NCBI GenBank assembly: GCA_018623785.1
Contig: JAAZVD010000114.1
Span: 1-5,796 of the forward strand
Reading direction: 5' to 3'
DNA: 5,796 nt
Source: Bacteroidota bacterium
GTDB taxonomy: Bacteria; Bacteroidota; Rhodothermia; Rhodothermales; UBA10348
Positions within the stretch are counted from its first letter, which is position 1. Each line of letters opens with the position of its first letter. The notes beneath the pieces are model-generated. The model saw only the letters and a list, made by a program, of their open reading frames with translations, was not told the origin of the DNA and did not search any database. The translations under genes were made by a program, and so were the position numbers. Positions 1 to 5,796 of this stretch are shown here, in pieces.

Positions 1-614
1 ATCTGGGCTTCTTCACCGGAAACATCCCCGACTACCGCAGCACGCAGCCCATCCCACATGGACGTTCTCTGATGAAGATCTCTGAGCAATCCCACGTCTG
101 CCGTTTCGATCCGGGCCAAAGCATCTTCGGGAGACCACTCGTGGGCAGGATGATCCCTATCATAGAGCACTCTGGAAAGACAATTTCGCCCCATGAAGGC
201 GGGATCACTTTTCTGCATGGCCAAATGGGACCGAATGCGTCCCTTGATCAGGGAAAGCTCGTGCTCTTCGAGTGCAGGTTCTGAAAGCTGTTCACGAATG
301 AGGCCCAGGACCATGTCGAGATCACGGGCTAGAAAACGTGCACTTACGTCAATTCGGCTGGCATGGGCTGAAAACGATACGGAAGCCCCTATGCGTTCCA
401 GTTGATCATTGATGACGGCCTTCGTCCTCTGACGCGTTCCCTTGTCCAATAGGGCCGCGAGCAGGTCCAACATAAGTCCCTCACCAACTGCCAAATCCAC
501 TGGACATGGGTACGAGGCGCGCAACGAGACTACGGAATCTATCTGCCAGGGAAGCACCTGCACGTCGAGGCCCGGTACTGTCAATCGATGAACTTGCTCA
601 GAGAGTCTTTTCAC
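1..614 (-). CDS. M16 peptidase-like protein, apparently non-catalytic; partial, C-terminal end beyond left edge
   Basis: The frame is open from just after the adk stop to base 1 (about 204 codons), with its 3' end outside the window. The translation fits the first alpha/beta domain of M16 (insulinase/mitochondrial processing peptidase-like) proteins. It has a PGL-type opening strand (residues 14-16), a LLDKGT segment (55-60), then LERIGASVSF (72-81), AR.LARDLD (92-100), SDP (136-138), LY.RDHP (150-156) and a closing strand AAVVGDVSGEE (192-202). At the place of the zinc motif HxxEH this protein has D50, A53 and A54, so all three key residues are lost; the distal zinc glutamate also appears replaced, probably by R126. 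This suggests a non-catalytic M16 subunit or half, which in the family pairs with an active HxxEH partner. I chose the GTG at 614-612, 15 bases after the adk stop: it leaves 14 residues before the domain and has a weak GGA upstream. No signal peptide is visible. Family assignment is fairly sure; start and exact role are not. Confidence 0.72.
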   Translation of the reverse strand, partial: MKRLSEQVHRLTVPGLDVQVLPWQIDSVVSLRASYPCPVDLAVGEGLMLDLLAALLDKGTRQRTKAVINDQLERIGASVSFSAHASRIDVSARFLARDLDMVLGLIREQLSEPALEEHELSLIKGRIRSHLAMQKSDPAFMGRNCLSRVLYDRDHPAHEWSPEDALARIETADVGLLRDLHQRTSMWDGLRAAVVGDVSGEEAQ

Positions 615-629
615 TTCCGCATCCGACGA

Positions 630-1280
630 TTACAACATGTGCATGGTGTTCAAGCGGTCTACGCTGCCAATCAGGCTCCTGCCGATATCCTGAACACTTC
701 CCTCCCCGTCAATTTCGACCAGTAAGCCCGCCTGCCTGAAAAACATCTCCACCGGTTGGGTCTCGCAGCGGTACGTAGCCAGGCGTGCCTTGACCGACTC
801 AGGGGCATCATCCTTGCGCTGAACAATGAGCCGTGAATCGACTTCCGGAGGTGGAGGATGGTACGTCACATGATAACTTTCTCCGGTTTCGCTGTTGATA
901 CGTCGATTGGAGAGTCTATCAATGATTACCTCGTCAGAGACCTTGAGGCTGATGACCGCATCCAGCGGGGACTTGGCAGCGCTCAGAAACTCCATGAGCC
1001 AAACGGCCTGACGGGTTGTTCGGGGGTATCCATCCAGGATGAAGCAATCGAACTGCTGCTCGGTAATGGCCTCATTAGCCAGATCGCGTACCAAATCATC
1101 GGGCACCAAACCGCCGGCATGTACGTGCGATTCCACCTTTCTCCCCAACGATGTCTCCTCACTGATAGCCTTGCGGATCAGATTGCCGGTCGAGATGACG
1201 TTGAGTCCAAACCGCTGGTTGAGCAGTAAGGACTGTGTTCCTTTACCGGCACCGGGAGGGCCGAAGAGCGCCAGACGCAT
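630..1280 (-). CDS. adk: Adenylate kinase
   Basis: This cytosolic enzyme catalyses ATP + AMP = 2 ADP and closes the adenine nucleotide pathway. The 216-residue product matches the usual bacterial length (214-220). Visible motifs are the P-loop GPPGAGKGT (residues 7-15, K13), the AMP-site STG..IR (30-36, R36), LDGYPRT (82-88, R87) with Q91, the LID entry NRR (125-127), YH (136-137) and PP (142-143), and RKDD (155-158) followed by R166. The arginines expected to contact phosphates are all present, so it should be active. Oddities: the normal STGD aspartate is N33, LDGFPRT has Y85, and the LID between PP and RKDD is about 4 residues shorter than in E. coli, lacking the usual D-TGE stretch and the four-Cys zinc site of some Gram-positive enzymes. 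The ATG at 1280 starts directly on the MRLALFGPPG strand, so the start is firm, yet no Shine-Dalgarno precedes it (CCTCC lies there instead). It is preceded by a 114-base gap and followed closely by the M16-like gene. Confidence 0.95.
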   Translation of the reverse strand: MRLALFGPPGAGKGTQSLLLNQRFGLNVISTGNLIRKAISEETSLGRKVESHVHAGGLVPDDLVRDLANEAITEQQFDCFILDGYPRTTRQAVWLMEFLSAAKSPLDAVISLKVSDEVIIDRLSNRRINSETGESYHVTYHPPPPEVDSRLIVQRKDDAPESVKARLATYRCETQPVEMFFRQAGLLVEIDGEGSVQDIGRSLIGSVDRLNTMHML

Positions 1281-1394
1281 TGGAGGTTAGAAGGTTGATC
1301 AACAGCTGATCTAGGTAGGCCACGTCAACGGATTGTTACCCGCGCCCTTGAACAAGCGGCATGTCGCTGGTTTGCTTCCGAAAATCGTGGATCG
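1281..1394 (-). other. Intergenic gap between purD and adk
   Basis: This is the only sizeable non-coding stretch in the window (114 bases). I see no stem followed by a T-tract on the minus strand, so there is no evident intrinsic terminator after purD. I also see neither a well-spaced sigma-70 pair nor a Bacteroidota-type TAnnTTTG box. TTGACG (minus strand, about 1328-1323) resembles a -35 element but lacks a matching -10 at 16-18 bases. Its length would allow a separate promoter for adk, but read-through from purD is equally possible. Confidence 0.5.
1297..1311. promoter_or_regulatory. 15-bp near-perfect inverted repeat upstream of adk
   Basis: The sequence reads GATCAACAGCTGATC on the plus strand. 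Six of seven base pairs are symmetric about base 1304, and the one mismatch becomes a G-U pair in RNA. It ends 16 bases before the adk start codon. It includes most of an overlapping perfect 8-bp palindrome TTGATCAA at 1295-1302. Position and symmetry would suit an operator for a dimeric regulator or a small 5' UTR hairpin. A palindrome this short can also arise by chance, and no known regulator site is recognised. Confidence 0.25.
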
Positions 1395-2684
1395 CTACAG
1401 AAGCTGATCCGTGCGCTCGAGACCTTTGTGGCCTATGTCTCGCCTGAAGGTTGCCCCTTCAAACGTAATCCGGGATAATCTTCCGTACGCCTTGTCCAAT
1501 GCCTCTTTCAGGTTCTGCCCCCGAGCGCTGACCGCCAGCACCCGCCCCCCCGAGGTTACCCAGCCAACGTCCGTCTTACGGGTACCTGCGTGAAAGACGA
1601 TGCAATCATCCGTATTGTCCGCGTCAAGACCATGGATGTCCTTCCCCTTCTCGTAAGCGCCGGGATATCCTGCTGACGCCATGACCACACAGGCAGAGGC
1701 TCCCTGGTGCACGGCAACGTTGACGCTGTTCAGAGTTCCCGTAGCCAGCCCGTGGAAGAGCTGCACGACATCGCAATCGAGCATAGGAAGGACGACTTGG
1801 GTTTCAGGGTCACCGAGGCGGCAGTTGTATTCCACGACTTTCGGGCCATCCGGTGTGATCATCAAACCCACGTAAAGAATGCCCTGATAAGGATATCCCT
1901 CCGATTGCATCCCTGTAAGCGTCGGTTGCACAATACGCGTCACCGCCTCTCGGATGAGATCCTCCGTCATGACTGGTGCGGGTGCGTAGGCGCCCATCCC
2001 ACCCGTGTTGGGTCCCGTATCCCCTTCTCCGATACGCTTATGGTCCTGAGCCGTGGGCAAGAGGACAAAGTCCTGACCATCGGTGAGCACGAAGAGGCTG
2101 GCCTCTTCCCCGTGCATGAATGACTCGACAACCACCGTAGAGGCCGCATCGCCAAGGAGCCCTTCGCCCAAGAGATCCATCAAGGCAGCCTCAGCATCTT
2201 TCAGCGTTTCACACACGATGGCACCCTTCCCTGCGGCCAGTCCGGACGCCTTGACCACAATCGGAGCACCTTCGGTCCGAACAAATGCTAGCGCGTCATC
2301 CAGTTGGTCACGCTCAAAACTGCGATAGGCAGCCGTTGGAATACCATGACGCTGCATGAAATCCTTGGAGAAGGCTTTGCTTCCTTCCAATCGGGCCGCC
2401 GCTGCCGAGGGACCCACGACGGGCGTACCCACACGACGCAGGGTGTCAGCCAGTCCATCCACCAAAGGCTGCTCGGGGCCGATTACGACCAGCTCAATGC
2501 CGGTATCCTCAACAAAGCGGACGACCTCCTCTGCGCGGGAAATGTCCAACTCGACATTCGTACCGACCTGGTGCGTACCACCGTTGCCGGGCGCAATGAA
2601 CAGGGTCGTCGGGGTCGAACTACGATGGAATGCCCACGCTATGGCGTGCTCCCGCCCGCCGCTTCCAATGATGAGGATCCGCAT
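1395..2684 (-). CDS. purD: Phosphoribosylamine--glycine ligase (GAR synthetase)
   Basis: This cytosolic ATP-grasp enzyme joins 5-phosphoribosylamine and glycine using ATP to give glycinamide ribonucleotide, the second step of de novo purine synthesis. The 429-residue product has the same length as E. coli PurD. In order it shows the N-terminal GSGGREHA (7-14), PGNGGT (32-37), GPEQPL (69-74), SKAFSKDFM (102-110), the ATP-grasp segment VVKASGLAAGKG (143-154), the DHKR and TGPNTGGMGAY region (214-233), and the family signature RLGDPETQ (289-296). A C-terminal ATP-grasp-associated domain follows, with SGGRVLAVSARG at 378-389. No key residue or segment is missing. The ATG at 2684 lies 3 bases after the carbonic anhydrase stop and opens on the expected MRILIIGSGG strand, so the start is firm although no Shine-Dalgarno is seen; translation is probably coupled to the upstream gene. 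It is a lone purine-synthesis gene here, with adk the next gene downstream. Confidence 0.98.
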   Translation of the reverse strand: MRILIIGSGGREHAIAWAFHRSSTPTTLFIAPGNGGTHQVGTNVELDISRAEEVVRFVEDTGIELVVIGPEQPLVDGLADTLRRVGTPVVGPSAAAARLEGSKAFSKDFMQRHGIPTAAYRSFERDQLDDALAFVRTEGAPIVVKASGLAAGKGAIVCETLKDAEAALMDLLGEGLLGDAASTVVVESFMHGEEASLFVLTDGQDFVLLPTAQDHKRIGEGDTGPNTGGMGAYAPAPVMTEDLIREAVTRIVQPTLTGMQSEGYPYQGILYVGLMITPDGPKVVEYNCRLGDPETQVVLPMLDCDVVQLFHGLATGTLNSVNVAVHQGASACVVMASAGYPGAYEKGKDIHGLDADNTDDCIVFHAGTRKTDVGWVTSGGRVLAVSARGQNLKEALDKAYGRLSRITFEGATFRRDIGHKGLERTDQLL

Positions 2685-2687
2685 GAT

Positions 2688-3227
2688 TCAGGAGTAGAAA
2701 GGGTTTGTTTCCGGCGTATCGACACCGAGATAGACGTTCTTGTATCGTACGTAATTGTTGGCATAGTCCATGATGGAAGCCACTTCTTCGTCCGTCAGGG
2801 TCCGAACCACCTTGGCCGGAGAACCGAGTACCAGCGAGCGCGCCGGAATTTTCTTGCCGCCGGTAATGAGTGCGCCGGCACCGATAATCGTATCCGAACT
2901 GATATCGGCGTGATCCAAAATGATGGCGCCCATGCCCACGAGAACACGATCGCGGACTGTGCACCCATGGATGACAGCGGCATGACCTACCGTGACATTG
3001 TTTCCGATGTGGGTAGGCGCACTATGATGCGTGACATGCACGACGGCGTTGTCCTGGATGTTGGAGCGCGCTCCAATGCGGATGCGGTTTACATCTCCTC
3101 GAACCGTTGCGGAAAACCACACGGACGCATCGGACCCGAGATGGACATCCCCAATGACAGCGGCCGTCTCCGCAATAAAGTTTGTCTCATCCGTTTCAGG
3201 CGTTCTGTTGATGAAGGAACGAATCAT
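2688..3227 (-). CDS. Gamma-class carbonic anhydrase-like protein (left-handed beta-helix, hexapeptide repeats)
   Basis: The 179-residue product is built of hexapeptide repeats (for example AAVIGDV, SVWFSATV, RIRIGA, THIGNNVTV, DRVLVGMGAI, DTIIGAGAL), the pattern of a left-handed beta-helix that forms trimers. All active-site positions of archaeal Cam-type enzymes can be placed: R43 and D45 (RGD), Q58 and D59 (IQDN), and the metal-binding histidines H64, H82 and H87. The stretch between the first and second histidine is about half as long as in Methanosarcina Cam, so the acidic loop with the proton-shuttle glutamate is absent, as in CamH/YrdA/PaaY-type relatives. It should bind zinc or iron; hydration of CO2 is possible but not assured, since several relatives are weak or inactive. 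A C-terminal helix (about 145-165) packs on the fold in this family. The ATG overlaps the mutS stop as ATGA, and purD follows 3 bases later. It lacks the extra C-terminal domain of hexapeptide acyltransferases, which makes that role less likely. Confidence 0.88.
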   Translation of the reverse strand: MIRSFINRTPETDETNFIAETAAVIGDVHLGSDASVWFSATVRGDVNRIRIGARSNIQDNAVVHVTHHSAPTHIGNNVTVGHAAVIHGCTVRDRVLVGMGAIILDHADISSDTIIGAGALITGGKKIPARSLVLGSPAKVVRTLTDEEVASIMDYANNYVRYKNVYLGVDTPETNPFYS

Positions 3228-5796
3228 GAATCACCTGTTTTCTGGTGTAGGCGAGAAAGTAACAAGAGTGCATCGAGGGGGGTCATCTTGTCTGGATTGA
3301 CGGATTGGATGGCATCCCAGATCTCCTGCATGACCGGGTCTGGCTCGGCCACAAAGAGCGACATTTGAGGTCCCTTCTCGTATGCCTTGGATTCCGGCAC
3401 GGAACGTCCACCATCCCGGCGAATCTCAAGCTCCTGCTGCTCAAGTTGGTTGAGTATTTCGCGGGAACGTTCCAGAACCAGGGCGGGCAAACCGGCCATG
3501 CGCGCTACCTCGATACCGTAGGAATGATCGGCACCACCACGAACCAATTTGCGAAGGAAAATGACCTTACTGTCGTGCTCCTGTACCTGGACGCGGTAGT
3601 TGCGCACGCGCTCGAGTCGTTCCTCCAATTCATTGAGCTCATGGTAGTGGGTTGCAAATAAGGTCCGAGCCGCGACATCCGTGTTGCCGTGAAGATATTC
3701 CACCAAAGACCAGGCAATGGACAGACCATCAAACGTGGACGTTCCACGACCCACTTCATCGAGCAGAATGAGGGATCGACGCGTGGCGTTGTTGAGAATG
3801 TTGGCGGTCTCATTCATCTCCACCAGGAATGTGGACTCTCCTGCTGCCACATTGTCGCTGGCGCCGACACGGGTAAAAATGCGATCCGCAAGACCAATAC
3901 GGGCATGTCGGGCAGGTACGAAAGCACCAATTTGCGCCAACAAGACGATCAATCCGACCTGTCTGAGGATGACGCTCTTACCCGCCATATTGGGGCCCGT
4001 AATGATCAGGATCTGCTCCGCATCGGCAGAGAGGCGCACCGAGTTTGGAACGAAAGGCTCTCCAGGTGGCAAGTGCGTCTCCACGACCGGATGCCGCCCG
4101 TCCTCTATTTCCAGATCCAACCCCTCGTGAAGCGAGGGTCGGGTATACCGATGGGTGTGAGCCACTTCGGCAAAGGTGGCCAGCACGTCGATGGCAGCCA
4201 ACACCCGTGCATTCGCCTGAATCCGTTCGACATCAGAGGCAAGAGCATCGCGAAGTTCATTGAAAAGCCCCTGCTCCAGGGTCAAAAGCCGCTCCTCAGC
4301 CCCGAGGATCTTCTCCTCGTACTCCTTCAACGCTTCGGTGATGTAGCGTTCAGCATTGACAAGGGTCTGCTTTCGGATCCATTCGGGTGGCACCTTGTCC
4401 TTGTGCGCATTGGTGACTTCAAGATAGTACCCGAACACCTTGTTGAATCCGATTTTCAGGGAGGAGATACCAGTGCGCTCTGCCTCGGACGTCTGCAGAT
4501 TGGCCAACCACTGCTTACCTCCTCTGGCAAGAGAACGCAGTTCATCCAACTCGGTGGAAACTCCCTGCCGTATGACGCCACCGTCCTTAAACTGTGCCGG
4601 CGGCTCCTCCACCAGAACAGACTGAATCCGCTCGGTAAGATCCTCACAAGAGACCAGACGATCGAGCAGGGCGGCCAGCGGCTCTGCATGCGCCTTTTCC
4701 AGGAGGTCCACCAAGTCAGGAAGGGCGGCCAACGCATCCCGAAGACCGGATACGTCACGAGGGGTGGCTCTACCCGTGGCAATCCGAACCGCTACCCTTT
4801 CAAGATCCCCGATACCCTTCAAAATCCCGCGCACAGAAGCACGCAAGGTCCGTGACGCATGGAAAACATCCACAATCTGTTGCCGCTCCATGATACTCGC
4901 AAGCGAGCGCAGCGGCCTGACAAGCCAGTTTCTCAATAGCCGAGCTCCCATTGGCGAACCCGTCCGGTCCAATATGGCTACCAGGGATCCTTCCCTATTG
5001 CCAGTCGACGAACTGGCTACTAACTCCAGATTACGCAGCGTTTGCATGTCCAGCGGCATGCACTCCTGATCATCAACCCATTCCAGGCGTCGAATCTGGG
5101 CCATGTTCCCTTTCTGCGTATCCTGGACATAGTGCAGGAGCGCGCCGGCGGCAACTGCGGCAGCGCTACCAGCCTCGATGCCGAAACCCTTCAATGAGTG
5201 GACACCGAAGTGAGCCTTGAGTGTGTTTTCAGCATACTCTTCAGCAAAGACCCACGGCTCCAGCAGGGTGATACTGGCCTTGGGAAACCCCATACCTTCC
5301 ATGGAATCCCTCAAACCCCGCACGCATAGGATTTCAGATGCCTTCAAACCGGTCAGGTAGTCGGCAAGGTTGTCCGGGTGGATATGGCTGGTCTTGAACT
5401 CCCCTGTTGACACATCTGCGTGCGAAACACCACATACAAGACGACTGGCTACGCCTCGCCCCTCCTCTTGTAGATACACCGCGGCTAGGTAGGTTGACTG
5501 GGAAGGCTCCAGGAGATTCCCGCGCATCGATACGCCGGGTGTTACCACCTCAACCACATCCCGTTTGACAATCTTTTTCCCTTTCCCGGGTTCTTCCAGC
5601 TGCTCACAGATAGCCACGCGGAAACCCGCTCGCACCAACTTTGGCAAATAGGTATCGAGAGCGTGGTGAGGAAATCCTGCCAGAGGGACGTCCGCAGCTG
5701 AACCGTTGGCCCGCTTCGTCAGCGTAATGCCAAGTACCTCATGGACCTTTTTGGCATCCGTGTCGAACGTCTCGTAAAAATCGCCCATACGGAAAA
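3224..5796 (-). CDS. mutS: DNA mismatch repair protein MutS; partial, N-terminal end beyond right edge
   Basis: MutS binds base mismatches and small loops in DNA and, using ATP, recruits MutL. Numbering from the ATG at 5788, the sequence shows the mismatch-reading F-x-E (GDFYE, F4 and E6), the connector domain (about 100-220), the core and lever helices with the clamp (IGFNKVFGYYLEVTNAH, 446-462), Walker A GPNMAGKS (598-605), the signature loop around 642-655, Walker B LLDEVGRGTS (675-684, D677 and E678) and the FATHYHE switch (711-717). After a linker it has a likely beta-clamp motif QMSLF (808-812) and a C-terminal MTPLDAL tetramerisation segment (835-841). The ATG at 5788 is not the true start: the two codons before it read F-R in frame, matching the FYRMGDFYE context of other MutS proteins, so roughly 30 residues are missing. 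With 854 residues visible, the whole protein is probably near 885, within the normal range. No lesion is seen. Its stop overlaps the next gene as ATGA. Confidence 0.98.
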   Translation of the reverse strand, partial: FRMGDFYETFDTDAKKVHEVLGITLTKRANGSAADVPLAGFPHHALDTYLPKLVRAGFRVAICEQLEEPGKGKKIVKRDVVEVVTPGVSMRGNLLEPSQSTYLAAVYLQEEGRGVASRLVCGVSHADVSTGEFKTSHIHPDNLADYLTGLKASEILCVRGLRDSMEGMGFPKASITLLEPWVFAEEYAENTLKAHFGVHSLKGFGIEAGSAAAVAAGALLHYVQDTQKGNMAQIRRLEWVDDQECMPLDMQTLRNLELVASSSTGNREGSLVAILDRTGSPMGARLLRNWLVRPLRSLASIMERQQIVDVFHASRTLRASVRGILKGIGDLERVAVRIATGRATPRDVSGLRDALAALPDLVDLLEKAHAEPLAALLDRLVSCEDLTERIQSVLVEEPPAQFKDGGVIRQGVSTELDELRSLARGGKQWLANLQTSEAERTGISSLKIGFNKVFGYYLEVTNAHKDKVPPEWIRKQTLVNAERYITEALKEYEEKILGAEERLLTLEQGLFNELRDALASDVERIQANARVLAAIDVLATFAEVAHTHRYTRPSLHEGLDLEIEDGRHPVVETHLPPGEPFVPNSVRLSADAEQILIITGPNMAGKSVILRQVGLIVLLAQIGAFVPARHARIGLADRIFTRVGASDNVAAGESTFLVEMNETANILNNATRRSLILLDEVGRGTSTFDGLSIAWSLVEYLHGNTDVAARTLFATHYHELNELEERLERVRNYRVQVQEHDSKVIFLRKLVRGGADHSYGIEVARMAGLPALVLERSREILNQLEQQELEIRRDGGRSVPESKAYEKGPQMSLFVAEPDPVMQEIWDAIQSVNPDKMTPLDALLLLSRLHQKTGDS
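3228..3236 (-). promoter_or_regulatory. Shine-Dalgarno-like AGGTGA before the carbonic anhydrase gene
   Basis: Reading leftward, AGGTGA (3236-3231) sits three bases before the ATG and lies inside the last codons of mutS. The spacing is shorter than the usual 5-9 bases, so its strength is uncertain. Together with the ATGA stop-start overlap it supports this start codon and suggests termination-reinitiation coupling with mutS. It is the only gene start in the window with a recognisable site of this kind. Confidence 0.4.

Noticed and set aside
72..739. Several short plus-strand frames at the left end
   Set aside because: They overlap the minus-strand M16-like frame and the adk 3' end, which have clear family landmarks; the plus-strand products have none.
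1317..1330. Possible promoter with TTGACG
   Set aside because: The nearest TA-rich candidate (TAGATC) is only 9 bases away, too close for a -10 element, and no Bacteroidota-type box is present.
1315..1375. Possible terminator after purD (TTGTT...AACAA and CCGC...GCGG pairings)
   Set aside because: Arms are only 4-5 bp with long loops and no T-tract follows, so it does not meet the form of an intrinsic terminator.
2688..3227. Hexapeptide acyltransferase reading of the beta-helix protein
   Set aside because: The three metal histidines and the RGD and QD pairs match gamma carbonic anhydrases, and no acyltransferase-specific extension is seen.
2304..3368. Plus-strand open frame of 354 codons
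   Set aside because: It lies antisense across purD, gamma-CA and the mutS end, crosses gene borders, and its product shows no family motif; the minus-strand genes explain the sequence.
3689..4855. Plus-strand open frame of 388 codons
   Set aside because: It is antisense inside the MutS core and ATPase coding region. Its length follows from codon bias in a well-conserved gene, and the translation is low in recognisable structure.

Overview
The window is a compact run of bacterial housekeeping genes, all on the minus strand. Transcription therefore runs from the right edge to the left edge. In that order the genes are: mutS (mismatch repair ATPase, its first ~30 codons beyond the right edge), a gamma-class carbonic anhydrase-like hexapeptide protein, purD (GAR synthetase), adk (adenylate kinase), and the first ~204 codons of an M16-peptidase-like protein that runs off the left edge. 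Plus-strand reading frames here are antisense shadows. I saw no tRNA, rRNA, CRISPR array, insertion sequence or phage feature.

Region by region. Bases 3224-5796 are mutS. Its stop overlaps the start of the carbonic anhydrase gene (2688-3227) by ATGA, and that gene is followed by purD (1395-2684) after only 3 bases, so these three are almost certainly one transcript. A 114-base gap (1281-1394) separates purD from adk (630-1280). It holds a 15-bp near-palindrome but no clear terminator or promoter. The M16-like frame (1-614) starts about 15 bases after the adk stop and in the same frame. It has no stop codon up to base 1, so it is easily missed by ORF calling that needs both ends.

Organism. 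G+C is in the mid-50s percent by eye. purD and adk lack a recognisable Shine-Dalgarno sequence. The MutS core, with its WIRKQTL segment, looks like proteins of the Bacteroidota/Rhodothermota/Chlorobiota group as I remember them. I would guess a Rhodothermota- or Balneolota-like bacterium, with low confidence; a MutS or PurD tree would settle it.

How the genes fit together. PurD makes GAR early in purine synthesis, and Adk balances AMP, ADP and ATP at its end. A gamma carbonic anhydrase could supply bicarbonate or CO2 to the carboxylation step of the same pathway, but this is inference from position only. MutS and the M16-like protein have no evident link to that theme. The most unusual items are the M16-like protein, which has lost the zinc-binding HxxEH residues, and some departures from consensus in Adk. 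I found no convincing new multi-gene system.
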